From the NCBI GenBank assembly GCA_017551845.1, contig JAFZKR010000163.1, positions 1-16,161 on the forward strand: a DNA stretch of 16,161 bases. The letters run 5' to 3'. The stretch is from Bacteroidaceae bacterium (GTDB lineage: Bacteria > Bacteroidota > Bacteroidia > Bacteroidales > Bacteroidaceae). Below the pieces are notes generated by a model. The model saw only the letters and a program-made list of their open reading frames with translations, was not told the origin of the DNA and ran no database searches. Shown here in pieces: positions 7,387-15,131 of the stretch (the stretch's first letter is position 1; every line of letters begins with the position of its first letter). The position numbers and the translations under genes are program-made.

Positions 7387-9141
7387 ATGTTCAGGAACAG
7401 GACTTGTGGAGAACTCCGTCTTTCCGATGCCGGCACGACCGTGACATTGGCGGGATGGGTCCAGAGAGTTAGGAAGATGGGTGGAATGGTCTTTATCGAC
7501 CTCCGGGACCGCTACGGCATTACCCAGCTGGTATTCGACGATGCCACCGATGCCCAGTTGTGCGATAAGGCATCCCGTCTGGGACGCGAGTACGTTATCC
7601 AGGCCACCGGCAAGGTGAGCGAGCGTTCCAGCAAGAACCCCCGCATCCCCACCGGCGAGATAGAGATTCTGGTGAGCGGGCTCAACATAATAAACGCTGC
7701 CAACACTCCTCCCTTCACAATAGAGGACGACACTGACGGAGGCGATGACCTCCGCATGAAGTACCGTTACCTCGACCTGCGCCGCCCCTGCGTAAGAGGC
7801 AACCTTGAACTGCGCCACAAGATGGTGATGGAGATACGTAAGTTCCTCGACGACCTCAATTTCCTCGAAGTGGAGACACCTATCCTCATCAACTCCACAC
7901 CGGAGGGGGCCCGCGATTTCGTGGTGCCGTCCCGCATGAACCCCGGCCAGTTCTACGCCCTGCCGCAGAGCCCCCAGATACTCAAGCAGCTGCTCATGGT
8001 ATCTGGCTTCGACCGTTATTTCCAGATAGCCAAATGCTTCCGCGATGAGGACCTGCGTGCTGACCGCCAGCCCGAGTTCACCCAGATTGACTGCGAAATG
8101 TCATTCGTGGAACAGGAGGATATCCTGCAGATATTCGAGGCCATGGCCAAGCATCTGTTCAAGAGCATCCTTGACATTGACTTTTCAGAGCCCTTCCAGC
8201 GTATGACCTGGCAGGATGCTATGAAGTACTATGGCAGTGACAAGCCGGACCTTCGCTTTGACATGCACTTTGTTGAACTGATGGATGTTCTCAAGGGCTA
8301 CGGATTCGGTGTATTTGACAGTGCCGCATACATAGGCGGTATCTGCGCGAAGGGTGCCTCAACTTACACCCGCAAGCAGCTCGATGCCCTGACCGAATAC
8401 GTGAAGCGTCCGCAGATAGGCGCAAAGGGTATGGTCTATGCCCGCGTTGAGCCCGACGGTTCAGTAAAGTCCAGCGTTGACAAGTTCTACAGCCAGGAGG
8501 TTCTGCAGCAGCTCAAGGCTGCATTGGACGCTGAACCCGGTGACCTGATACTGATTCTTAGCGGCGATGACGCTATGAAGACCCGCAAGCAACTCTCCGA
8601 ACTGCGCCTTAAGGTGGCTGACGAACTGGGTCTTCGCGACAAGAGCAAGTTTAAGTGTCTCTGGGTGATTGACTTCCCCATGTACGAGTGGAGTGATGAG
8701 GAGAACCGCCTCATGGCAATGCACCATCCCTTCACCAGCCCCAAGCCCGAGGACATACCTCTGCTGGACACCGATCCCGCAAGCGTACGCGCCAATGCCT
8801 ACGACATGGTAATCAACGGCATAGAGGTGGGAGGAGGCTCCATCCGTATCCACGACAGCAAGCTGCAGGCTACCATCTTCAGGATATTGGGCTTCACTCC
8901 CGAGCAGGCTCAGGCCAAGTTCGGCTTCCTGATGAATGCCTTCAAGTACGGAGCACCAACCCACGGAGGTCTTGACTTCGGTCTGGACCGTTTCGTAAGT
9001 ATATTCGCCGGCCTCGACAGCATCCGCGACTGCATAGCGTTCCCCAAGAACAACTCCGGCCGCGACGTGATGCTCGACGCCCCCGGCCCCCTCGACCAGT
9101 CCCAGCTCGACGAACTTCAACTCAAAGTTGATGTAAAATGA
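7387..9141 (+). CDS. aspS: Aspartate--tRNA ligase
   Basis: At 584 aa this is the normal size for bacterial-type AspRS. It charges tRNA-Asp with aspartate in the cytoplasm. The N-terminal OB-fold anticodon-binding domain spans about residues 1-110 ([21 protein letters not shown]). Class II motif 1 follows near 150. Motif 2 is [18 protein letters not shown] near 218-235, and the bacterial GAD insertion domain lies at about 290-420. Motif 3 is [15 protein letters not shown] near 527-540, followed by the characteristic [18 protein letters not shown]. The ATG at 7387 starts directly at the conserved N-terminus ([10 protein letters not shown]). The gene is apparently monocistronic, divergent from the lipoprotein cluster, and its TGA at 9139-9141 overlaps a 29-nt palindrome. 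All expected motifs are intact. Confidence 0.98.
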   Translation: MFRNRTCGELRLSDAGTTVTLAGWVQRVRKMGGMVFIDLRDRYGITQLVFDDATDAQLCDKASRLGREYVIQATGKVSERSSKNPRIPTGEIEILVSGLNIINAANTPPFTIEDDTDGGDDLRMKYRYLDLRRPCVRGNLELRHKMVMEIRKFLDDLNFLEVETPILINSTPEGARDFVVPSRMNPGQFYALPQSPQILKQLLMVSGFDRYFQIAKCFRDEDLRADRQPEFTQIDCEMSFVEQEDILQIFEAMAKHLFKSILDIDFSEPFQRMTWQDAMKYYGSDKPDLRFDMHFVELMDVLKGYGFGVFDSAAYIGGICAKGASTYTRKQLDALTEYVKRPQIGAKGMVYARVEPDGSVKSSVDKFYSQEVLQQLKAALDAEPGDLILILSGDDAMKTRKQLSELRLKVADELGLRDKSKFKCLWVIDFPMYEWSDEENRLMAMHHPFTSPKPEDIPLLDTDPASVRANAYDMVINGIEVGGGSIRIHDSKLQATIFRILGFTPEQAQAKFGFLMNAFKYGAPTHGGLDFGLDRFVSIFAGLDSIRDCIAFPKNNSGRDVMLDAPGPLDQSQLDELQLKVDVK

Positions 9142-9169
9142 TGCAATTGGGGACTGTCCCCAATTGCAT
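9141..9169. repeat. 29-nt perfect palindrome at the aspS stop codon
   Basis: Two 14-nt arms, ATGCAATTGGGGAC (9141-9154) and GTCCCCAATTGCAT (9156-9169), are exact inverted copies around a single T at 9155. The first base is the last base of the aspS stop codon. It contains the GGGGAC/GTCCCC core. It is followed by AAAAA rather than T on the plus strand, so it is not a standard plus-strand terminator. It may be part of a larger repeat element with the inverted repeat that follows. Confidence 0.85.
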
Positions 9170-9171
9170 GA

Positions 9172-9301
9172 AAAATCCGGAGGATATAGTCTCCAAAACC
9201 ATCGACGCCCGTGTCGTGTGAACGGGAGGGGCCCGCTCTGTCAGGAGTGGGAGGGATAGCGCTTTAGCGCGTAGTTTTGGAAACTATATCCTCCGGATTT
9301 T
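9172..9301. repeat. 130-bp element with 28-bp inverted arms (MITE/REPIN-like or structured RNA)
   Basis: The left arm 9172-9199 (from AAAATCCGGAGGATATAG) and the right arm 9274-9301 (ending CTATATCCTCCGGATTTT) are inverted copies with 27 of 28 positions matching. The only exception, 9191 against 9282, would be a G-U pair in minus-strand RNA. The 74-nt interior holds further hairpins: 9203-9206/9213-9216 or alternatively 9208-9212/9222-9226, then 9232-9238/9245-9251, and 9259-9262/9267-9270. It contains no credible ORF. It fills the space between the ends of two convergent genes, aspS and the metallo-hydrolase gene, and could serve as a two-way terminator since short T-runs follow both arms. 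No clear target-site duplication is visible. Confidence 0.7.
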
Positions 9302-9311
9302 CCCTTCCAGT

Positions 9312-10070
9312 TCAAATAATAAGAGAAAGAGTATCGTAAGCGAACTGCACGTGGGGCGGGAACTTTGCGTACATGACCGAGTGGAGGCCGGCCCGGTGAC
9401 TCATGTGGATGAAGTAAGTCTCACGGGCAGCCACACGTTCAGCAAAGAGAACAGCCTGACGGACATTCTGGTGAGTGGGATGCTCCTTAGTGTGGAGAGC
9501 GTTCACCACCAGGACCTCCGTCCCGCAGATAAGGTTGAAGTTCTCCTCATCCATGGATTTCATGTCCGTGATATAAGTGAGCCCGCCCATGCGGAACCCT
9601 AAAATAGGCATCGAGCCGTGCATCACGCGGAGAGGAAATATATCCAGGTCACCGATACGGAACATCTCGCCCGGCCTGATCTCCCGAAGCTCCATAGTGG
9701 GCGTGCGGGGCTTCTTCTCGCTACCGAAACAGTACGGCATGCGCTCCATGACATGACGAATGACACTCTGCTCCGCATAGACAGGAATAACCCGGTCCGT
9801 GCAGTAAGGCCGCAAGTCATCAAGTCCTCCCACATGGTCATAATGCTCATGAGTGAGCAGCACCGCATCAATACGCTCCACACCGGCCCTCAAAGTCTGC
9901 TGCCGGAAATCAGGCCCGCAGTCAATAACGACCGAAGCAGAGTCCGTCTCAATCCAAGCCGACGTCCTGAGCCGCTTGTCATGAGGGTCCGAAGAGAGGC
10001 AAGTCTGGCAGTGGCAGCACATCTCCGGCACACCTATTGAAGTTCCCGTTCCTAAAAATGTCAGTTTCAT
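9312..10070 (-). CDS. MBL-fold metallo-hydrolase (PhnP-like phosphodiesterase family)
   Basis: The 252-aa protein has the metallo-beta-lactamase metal site LLTHEHYDHVGGL with T73-H74-E75-H76 and D78-H79. Further likely ligands are in RVMHGS, YITDMKSM and FIHMSHRAGLH. The start, FLGTGTSIGVPEMCCHCQTC with Cys18, 19, 21 and 24, followed by SSDPHDKRLRTS, resembles PhnP, where an N-terminal cysteine cluster binds a structural zinc. PhnP hydrolyses cyclic phosphodiesters in phosphonate catabolism, but no phn genes are present, so a general phosphodiesterase or nucleotide-repair role is only a possibility. Its ATG overlaps the murB TGA by four bases (ATGA), indicating translational coupling with murB. 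The substrate cannot be read from the sequence. Confidence 0.9.
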   Translation of the reverse strand: MKLTFLGTGTSIGVPEMCCHCQTCLSSDPHDKRLRTSAWIETDSASVVIDCGPDFRQQTLRAGVERIDAVLLTHEHYDHVGGLDDLRPYCTDRVIPVYAEQSVIRHVMERMPYCFGSEKKPRTPTMELREIRPGEMFRIGDLDIFPLRVMHGSMPILGFRMGGLTYITDMKSMDEENFNLICGTEVLVVNALHTKEHPTHQNVRQAVLFAERVAARETYFIHMSHRAGLHSVMYAKFPPHVQFAYDTLSLII

Positions 10071-11068
10071 ATATAATTGACCTCTGTAGAGAGGGTTATT
10101 CCGAATTTCTGTTCTACGTCCCTGATTATGGTGTCGGCCAGACGTTTGATATCGGCACCGGTGGCACCTCCCTTGTTCACAAGCACCAAGGCCTGTTTTT
10201 CATAAACGGCGGCAGGACCAAGCGAGCGCCCTTTCCAGCCTGTCTTCTCAATGAGCCAGCCAGCAGGCACCTTGACCATCCCGTCAGGTGCAGGATATGA
10301 AGGCACATCGGGATAGTTACTCCTTAATACATTGAACTCCTGCTCCGTTATTACCGGATTCATGAAGAAACTGCCTGCATTGCCCAGGACATTGGGGTCA
10401 GGAAGCTTGCTGTCACGTATTGAGACCACCGCCTTGCGAATGTTCTCAAGCGCAGGACCGCCTAAACGTTCAACCTCCTGAGCGATAGTACCATAGCGAA
10501 GTTTAGGCTGCGGAACCTTGGAGAGGGAGAACATGACGCAAGTAACCACATATTGCCCCTTGAACTCATGCTTGAATATGCTCCGGCGGTATCCGTACCC
10601 GCATTCCGCATTAGTGAACGTGCGCCCGCTGCCGTCCTCCACGGAGAGAGTCTCCACCGATTCAATAACATCCTTGGCCTCCACACCGTAAGCACCTATG
10701 TTCTGCACGGCACTCGCCCCCACCTCGCCCGGGATGGCCGAGAGGTTCTCCACACCCCACCATCCGTGTAGCACGCAGTACGCAACGAAATCATCCCATA
10801 CCACACCGGCACCCACACGTACCAGCACCGAGCTCTCATCCTCAAGGACAACCTCCACCGTAGTCATGGCGGAGTGAAGCAGAGTCCCCCTGAAATCACC
10901 CATGAACAGCAGGTTGCTCCCGCCGCCTATGACCATCAAAGGACGTTTCACCGTGGCCAAGAGAGTCTTAAGCTCCTCAGGAGTGGACCATTCAGCGAGA
11001 CAATCGGCCGTAACGTCCATCCCGAAAGTGTTCCTTCCCTTGAGCGGGCAGTTCTCAATTATCTTCAT
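10067..11068 (-). CDS. murB: UDP-N-acetylenolpyruvoylglucosamine reductase
   Basis: This cytoplasmic FAD enzyme reduces UDP-GlcNAc-enolpyruvate to UDP-MurNAc with NADPH, the second step of peptidoglycan precursor synthesis. At 333 aa it is near the usual length of type I (E. coli-like) MurB. Visible motifs are the FAD-binding VIGGGSNLLF near residue 46, NLSAIPGEVGASAVQNIGAYG, the catalytic Ser in GNAGSFFMNP (Ser233), PAGWLIEKTGWKG, LVNKGGATGADI and a terminal STEVNYI with Glu329. The long CGYGYRRSIFKHEFKG region is typical of type I. The ATG at 11068 is four bases from a perfect -7 box, so the mRNA may have almost no leader. It is followed by the metallo-hydrolase gene with an ATGA overlap and is divergent from pheS. 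Confidence 0.97.
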   Translation of the reverse strand: MKIIENCPLKGRNTFGMDVTADCLAEWSTPEELKTLLATVKRPLMVIGGGSNLLFMGDFRGTLLHSAMTTVEVVLEDESSVLVRVGAGVVWDDFVAYCVLHGWWGVENLSAIPGEVGASAVQNIGAYGVEAKDVIESVETLSVEDGSGRTFTNAECGYGYRRSIFKHEFKGQYVVTCVMFSLSKVPQPKLRYGTIAQEVERLGGPALENIRKAVVSIRDSKLPDPNVLGNAGSFFMNPVITEQEFNVLRSNYPDVPSYPAPDGMVKVPAGWLIEKTGWKGRSLGPAAVYEKQALVLVNKGGATGADIKRLADTIIRDVEQKFGITLSTEVNYI

Positions 11069-11072
11069 ACTG

Positions 11073-11080
11073 CAAAATTA
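11073..11080 (-). promoter_or_regulatory. Predicted -7 box of murB
   Basis: TAATTTTG on the minus strand at 11080-11073 matches the consensus exactly and ends only four bases before the murB ATG. Transcription would start at or within a few bases of the start codon, implying a leaderless or nearly leaderless mRNA. No good -33 element is seen. Confidence 0.5.
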
Positions 11081-11089
11081 CAGATTCTA

Positions 11090-11122
11090 ATTGTTGAAAT
11101 AGCTTCTTTTTTGCTAATTTTG
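11090..11122 (+). promoter_or_regulatory. Predicted promoter of pheS
   Basis: TAATTTTG at 11115-11122 matches TAnnTTTG exactly, and ATTG at 11090-11093 is a three-of-four match to the -33 element with a 21-nt spacer. The start would lie near 11126, about 20 nt before the pheS ATG. It is divergent from the murB -7 box within a 78-bp gap. Confidence 0.55.
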
Positions 11123-11146
11123 CGCCTTGGAAAAAAAGTATCCGCG

Positions 11147-12166
11147 ATGATAGAGAAGATTGAACAGCTCATAGCCGAGATAAACGGCCTCAAGGCTGCA
11201 ACAGCCGAGGAGCTCGAGACACTGCGCCTCAAGTATCTGAGCAAGAAAGGAGCCATAAACGAACTCATGGCCGATTTCCGCAACGTGCCTGCCGAGAGCA
11301 AGCGCGAGGTAGGTCAGAAACTCAATGAACTCAAGACTCTTGCCCAGGACAAGATAAACGCCCTCAAGGAGAGTTTCGAAGCTATGAAGGCAGTGACCGA
11401 CAAGCCTGACCTCACCCGCACCGCCTACCCCGTAGAGCTGGGTACGCGCCACCCCCTGAACATAGTCAAGAACGAGATAATAGAGATATTCTCGCGTTTG
11501 GGTTTCGTGCTGGCCGACGGTCCTGAGGTAGAGGATGACTGGCACGTTTTCTCAGCCATGAACTTTGCCGAGGATCATCCCGCACGCGATATGCAGGACA
11601 CATTCTTCGTTGAGGCACATCCCGATATCATCCTGCGCACCCACACATCATCCGTACAGAGCCGCGTGATGGAGGTCACACAGCCCCCTATCCGCATCAT
11701 CTGCCCGGGACGTGTATATAGGAACGAGGCTATCAGCTACCGTGCACACTGCTTCTTCCATCAGGTTGAGGCCCTCTACGTGGACAGGAACGTGAGTTTC
11801 ACTGACCTCAAGCAGGTACTGCTCTACTTTGCACAGCAGATGTTCGGTCCCGATACCAAGATACGCCTGCGCCCCAGCTACTTCCCGTTCACTGAGCCGT
11901 CGGCCGAGATGGACATAAGCTGCAACATCTGCGGCGGAAAGGGTTGCCCCTTCTGCAAGGGTACCGGTTGGGTAGAGATACTGGGCTGCGGAATGGTACA
12001 CCCCAATGTGCTGGAACTGAATGGCATAGACAGCAAGGAATATACAGGATTCGCTCTCGGCATGGGCATAGAGCGCATCACTAACCTCAAATATCAGGTC
12101 AAGGACCTCAGGATGTTCTCCGAGAACGACGTGCGCGTCCTCCGCGAGTTTGAGGCGGCACACTAA
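11147..12166 (+). CDS. pheS: Phenylalanine--tRNA ligase alpha subunit
   Basis: This 339-aa protein is the catalytic alpha subunit of the alpha2-beta2 PheRS that charges tRNA-Phe. An N-terminal coiled-coil tRNA-binding arm covers about residues 1-85 (IEKIEQLIAEINGLKAAT...). The class II core follows, with HPLNIVKNEI, ADGPEVEDDWHVFSAMNFAEDHPARDMQDTF split over about 120-150, motif 2 around GRVYRNEAISYRAH, and motif 3 FALGMGIERITNLKY near the C-terminus. A four-cysteine insertion, CNICGGKGCPFC (Cys259, 262, 267, 270), lies before GWVEILGCGMVHPNVL and looks like a small zinc-binding loop. The frame is open upstream to 10874, but ATG 11147 matches the family N-terminus and the promoter position. 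pheT is not adjacent. nth follows after 15 bp. Confidence 0.97.
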   Translation: MIEKIEQLIAEINGLKAATAEELETLRLKYLSKKGAINELMADFRNVPAESKREVGQKLNELKTLAQDKINALKESFEAMKAVTDKPDLTRTAYPVELGTRHPLNIVKNEIIEIFSRLGFVLADGPEVEDDWHVFSAMNFAEDHPARDMQDTFFVEAHPDIILRTHTSSVQSRVMEVTQPPIRIICPGRVYRNEAISYRAHCFFHQVEALYVDRNVSFTDLKQVLLYFAQQMFGPDTKIRLRPSYFPFTEPSAEMDISCNICGGKGCPFCKGTGWVEILGCGMVHPNVLELNGIDSKEYTGFALGMGIERITNLKYQVKDLRMFSENDVRVLREFEAAH

Positions 12167-12181
12167 AATCACTTCATCCCT

Positions 12182-12817
12182 ATGAGAAAGAGGGAGCTAT
12201 ATGACTTATGCAGCCAGAGGCTGGCCAAGGAGTATCCTGAAGCCGCCACCGAGCTGCATTTTTCATCCCCGTACGAGCTTCTTGTGGCCGTCATGCTCTC
12301 CGCACAATGCACCGACAGGCGTGTCAACATGGTCACGCCGGAGCTCTTCAGGGCTTTCCCCACAGTGCAGGATATGGCCGCCGCCACACCCGAGGAGATA
12401 TTACCTTATATAAAAAGCGTCTCCTACCCCAACTCCAAGGCCCTGCATCTGGCCGGAATGGCACGCATGGTATGCGAACGGTTCGCAGGCGAGATTCCGC
12501 GGGACATGGAGGATATGGTAACGCTGCCGGGAGTGGGACGCAAGACCGCTAATGTGATGCTCGCTGTGGCCTTCGGCGGGCAGGCCATGCCCGTGGATAC
12601 TCATGTGTTCCGGGTGAGCCACCGCATAGGACTTGTTCCGGCCCGATGCACCACCCCGCTCAGCGTCGAGAAGGAGCTGGTGTGCCATTTCCCTGAGGAG
12701 CTGCTCTCCCGTGCACACCATTGGCTCATCCTGCACGGCCGCTACGTCTGTACGGCACGTGCCCCCAAGTGCGGAAACTGTTGCTTGAATGATATTTGCC
12801 ACAGCTGCAACAGATAA
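12182..12817 (+). CDS. nth: Endonuclease III (base-excision repair DNA glycosylase/AP lyase)
   Basis: The 211-aa protein has the normal Nth length. It removes oxidised pyrimidines and cleaves the resulting abasic site. Evidence is the N-terminal AVMLSAQCTDRRVN, the helix-hairpin-helix LPGVGRKTANV with the catalytic Lys121, the catalytic Asp139 in VDTHVFRVSHR, and the C-terminal [4Fe-4S] cluster ligands in C-X6-C-X2-C-X5-C spacing (Cys190, 197, 200 and 206). The protein ends shortly after the cluster (HSCNR), as in compact family members. It begins 15 bp after pheS and lies 43 bp before the serine acetyltransferase gene, so transcription from the pheS promoter is likely. Confidence 0.97.
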   Translation: MRKRELYDLCSQRLAKEYPEAATELHFSSPYELLVAVMLSAQCTDRRVNMVTPELFRAFPTVQDMAAATPEEILPYIKSVSYPNSKALHLAGMARMVCERFAGEIPRDMEDMVTLPGVGRKTANVMLAVAFGGQAMPVDTHVFRVSHRIGLVPARCTTPLSVEKELVCHFPEELLSRAHHWLILHGRYVCTARAPKCGNCCLNDICHSCNR

Positions 12818-12833
12818 ATTCAGTCTAATTGTG

Positions 12834-12841
12834 TAATTTTG
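12834..12841 (+). promoter_or_regulatory. Possible -7 box before the serine acetyltransferase gene
   Basis: TAATTTTG matches TAnnTTTG exactly, 19 bp before the ATG at 12861. No TTTG is present at the -33 distance. It may give the gene its own transcript in addition to read-through from pheS-nth. Confidence 0.4.
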
Positions 12842-12860
12842 CAATCTATTACCGCAGGCA

Positions 12861-13688
12861 ATGGAAAAAAAAGACATTTTCGAAAGCATAAGAGACGTAA
12901 AGAAGTCACTTCAGAAAGCCGATAAATACATTCCCAATGTTGAGGAGAGGACAATTGACCGCGCTGAGATAAAGGAGGCTGTCAAACTGTTCCGCCATGT
13001 GGTGTTCGGCAATTTCTTCGGAGCTCTGGACCTCTCCACATCATTGAGCAGGCTCTATACCATCCTCTCGCACCAGATTGATTACATAGGCCGTATATTC
13101 CACGAATCTATGCCTTGCTGTGCCGATGAGATTTCACAGCAGTTCATAGAGAGCATACCGGAACTGCGCCGCCTGCTCGGGACCGATGTAAAGGCCATAT
13201 TCGACGGTGACCCCGCCGCCGTAAGCCACGAGGAGGTGATACTGTGCTACCCGTCACTGGTTGCCATGATACACTACCGTATGGCACATCGTCTGCTTGA
13301 ACTGGGCGTGCCTATCCTGCCCCGAATAATCACCGAGCTGGCCCATTCCCTCACCGGAATAGACATCCATCCCGGAGCCCGGATAGGCGAGTTCTTCAGC
13401 ATAGACCACGGTACAGGAGTGGTTATCGGAGAAACTGCAATTATAGGCAATCATGTTCAACTCTATCAGGGAGTTACACTCGGCGCAAAGAGCTTTAAGT
13501 TCGATGAGAACGGCAACCCCGTGAACATACCTCGCCACCCCATCATCGAGGACAATGTGGTGATATATTCCAACACCTCTGTGCTCGGCCGCGTGACAAT
13601 AGGACATGACACGATAATAGGAGGTAATGTATGGCTTACCCAGGACCTGCCTCCCTACTCCAAGTTTTTTCAGAACAGAGAGAAGTGA
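12861..13688 (+). CDS. Serine O-acetyltransferase (CysE/EpsC family)
   Basis: The 275-aa protein has an N-terminal alpha-helical domain (about residues 1-150) and a C-terminal left-handed beta-helix of hexapeptide repeats from about 165. The active-site stretches TGIDIHPGARIG (Asp168), FFSIDHGTGVVIGETAIIG (His183) and NIPRHPIIEDN (His226) line up with the catalytic and substrate residues of CysE. It acetylates L-serine with acetyl-CoA, the first step of cysteine synthesis. After the last coil the protein ends QNREK: the long tail with GVPAR and the C-terminal Ile that inserts into CysK in enterobacterial CysE is absent. No cysK is in the window. It is the third gene of the pheS-nth group and is followed by a weak terminator. 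Confidence 0.93.
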   Translation: MEKKDIFESIRDVKKSLQKADKYIPNVEERTIDRAEIKEAVKLFRHVVFGNFFGALDLSTSLSRLYTILSHQIDYIGRIFHESMPCCADEISQQFIESIPELRRLLGTDVKAIFDGDPAAVSHEEVILCYPSLVAMIHYRMAHRLLELGVPILPRIITELAHSLTGIDIHPGARIGEFFSIDHGTGVVIGETAIIGNHVQLYQGVTLGAKSFKFDENGNPVNIPRHPIIEDNVVIYSNTSVLGRVTIGHDTIIGGNVWLTQDLPPYSKFFQNREK

Positions 13689-13713
13689 TTGCGCTACAAT
13701 CACGACGTTGGCG

Positions 13714-13734
13714 TTGGCATTGGCCAAAGTTTTT
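13714..13734 (+). terminator. Weak intrinsic terminator after the serine acetyltransferase gene
   Basis: TTGGC (13714-13718) and GCCAA (13723-13727) form a 5-bp stem with a 4-nt loop, followed after two bases by five T (13730-13734). A second small hairpin, GATTG/CAATC at 13687-13701, overlaps the stop codon. The stem is short, so termination may be partial. Confidence 0.4.
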
Positions 13735-13764
13735 AAAAAAACAACATCATATCTGGAAATAAAC

Positions 13765-13772
13765 TACCTTTG
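13765..13772 (+). promoter_or_regulatory. Predicted -7 box of pgk
   Basis: TACCTTTG matches TAnnTTTG. A start near 13776 would give a 30-nt A-rich leader, common for highly expressed Bacteroidales genes. No clear -33 element is seen. Confidence 0.55.
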
Positions 13773-13805
13773 CAAACTGAAAATAAACCCAAACAATATA
13801 ACACT

Positions 13806-15056
13806 ATGACTATTGACAAATTCAACTTTGCAGGAAAAAAGACTTTCGTGCGCGTTGACTTCAACGTTCCTGTTGATGAGAACTTCAACATCACCGATGA
13901 TACCCGTATCGTCGCTGCTATGCCCACCCTCAAGAAGATAATCGCTGACGGCGGTCGTCTTATCATCGCTTCACACATGGGCCGTCCCAAGAAGAATCCG
14001 GATCCCAAGTACTCATTGAAGTATATCCTCAAGCACGTTTCAGAGTGTCTGGGTGTTGATGTGAAGTTCGCCCCTGACTGCGCAAAGGCTCAGGACGCTG
14101 TAGCCGCTCTCAAGAACGGTGAGGCTCTGCTGCTGGAGAACGTCCGTTTCTATGCTGAGGAAGAGGGCAAACCCCGTGGCATTGAGAAGGAGGATCCCGC
14201 TTATGAGGCTGCCAAGAAGGAGCTCAAGGCAGCCCAGAAGGAATTTGCCAAGACTCTGGCTTCATACGCCGATGTATATGTAAACGATGCATTCGGCACC
14301 GCTCACCGTAAACACGCTACCACAGCTGTCATGGCTGATTTCTTTGATGCTGACCACAAGATGTTCGGTTACCTCATGGAGAAGGAGGTTGTGGCTGTCG
14401 AGAAAGTACTGAACAACTCAGTTAAGCCTGTAACCGCTATCATCGGCGGCTCGAAGGTGTCATCCAAGATTACTATAATCGAGAACCTGCTGCAGAAGGT
14501 TGACAACCTGGTTATCATAGGCGGTATGGCCTATACATTCGTCCTGGCCAAGGGCGGTAAGGTGGGTAACTCACTCTGCGAGCCTGACCAGGTAGATGTT
14601 GCTCTGGCAGTCCTCAAGAAGGCCGAGGAGCTGGGCGTAAAGATTGTCCTGCCCGTTGACTGCCTCGCTGCCGACAAGTTCGACAACAACGCCAACACCC
14701 AAGTTGTTGACAACAATAACGTACCTGACGGTTGGGAAGGCATGGATATAGGTCCCGCTTCAGCCAAGGCTATGGCCGGTGTCATAGAATCATCCAAGAC
14801 CATCCTGTGGAACGGTCCTGCCGGTGTATTCGAGTTCAGCAACTTCCAGGCCGGTACAAAGGCTATCGCTACCGCTGTTGCCAACGCTACCTCAAAGAAC
14901 GGTGCTTTCTCACTTGTAGGCGGCGGTGACTCTGTAAGCGCTGTCAAGCAGTTCGGTTTTGCCGATAAGGTATCATACGTATCAACCGGTGGCGGTGCCT
15001 TGCTCGAGGCTATCGAGGGCAAGATTCTGCCGGGTATTGCAGCTATCAAGGGCTAA
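13806..15056 (+). CDS. pgk: Phosphoglycerate kinase
   Basis: The 416-aa protein matches the usual Pgk length. It transfers the phosphate of 1,3-bisphosphoglycerate to ADP in glycolysis. Evidence includes the N-terminal VRVDFNVP (residues 15-22), [23 protein letters not shown], the hinge-region [24 protein letters not shown], the nucleotide-site [17 protein letters not shown] and the C-terminal [14 protein letters not shown] (Gly372-374, Asp375). ATG 13806 matches the family start, although the frame is open back to 13770. The gene has its own -7 box, and codon choice here favours T-ending codons (GCT, GTT) more than the neighbours, consistent with high expression. It is flanked by terminators on both sides, so it is probably monocistronic. 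Confidence 0.98.
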   Translation: MTIDKFNFAGKKTFVRVDFNVPVDENFNITDDTRIVAAMPTLKKIIADGGRLIIASHMGRPKKNPDPKYSLKYILKHVSECLGVDVKFAPDCAKAQDAVAALKNGEALLLENVRFYAEEEGKPRGIEKEDPAYEAAKKELKAAQKEFAKTLASYADVYVNDAFGTAHRKHATTAVMADFFDADHKMFGYLMEKEVVAVEKVLNNSVKPVTAIIGGSKVSSKITIIENLLQKVDNLVIIGGMAYTFVLAKGGKVGNSLCEPDQVDVALAVLKKAEELGVKIVLPVDCLAADKFDNNANTQVVDNNNVPDGWEGMDIGPASAKAMAGVIESSKTILWNGPAGVFEFSNFQAGTKAIATAVANATSKNGAFSLVGGGDSVSAVKQFGFADKVSYVSTGGGALLEAIEGKILPGIAAIKG

Positions 15057-15071
15057 TCCGGATTTTTTTCG

Positions 15072-15079
15072 TATATTTG
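15072..15079 (+). promoter_or_regulatory. Possible -7 box overlapping the pgk terminator
   Basis: TATATTTG matches TAnnTTTG and ends on the first base of the pgk terminator stem. A start near 15083 would put most of the terminator hairpin inside the leader of the downstream gene. No -33 element is seen. Confidence 0.3.
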
Positions 15080-15115
15080 AAACCGCAGGGCGTATGTTCC
15101 TGCGGTTTCTTTTTT
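15079..15115 (+). terminator. Strong intrinsic terminator of pgk
   Basis: GAAACCGCAGG (15079-15089) and CCTGCGGTTTC (15099-15109) form a perfect 11-bp stem with a 9-nt loop, followed by six T (15110-15115). It begins 22 bp after the pgk stop codon. Confidence 0.9.
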
Positions 15116-15131
15116 CAGGAACGACAACAAG

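Noticed and set aside
8461..9120. 219-codon minus-strand open frame inside aspS
   Set aside because: Antisense to conserved AspRS motifs; no independent support.
9172..9301. Complete insertion sequence
   Set aside because: The element is only 130 bp, has no transposase frame and no evident target-site duplication.
10874..11146. Upstream extension of pheS
   Set aside because: The frame is open by chance through murB antisense; the family N-terminus and the promoter both place the start at 11147.
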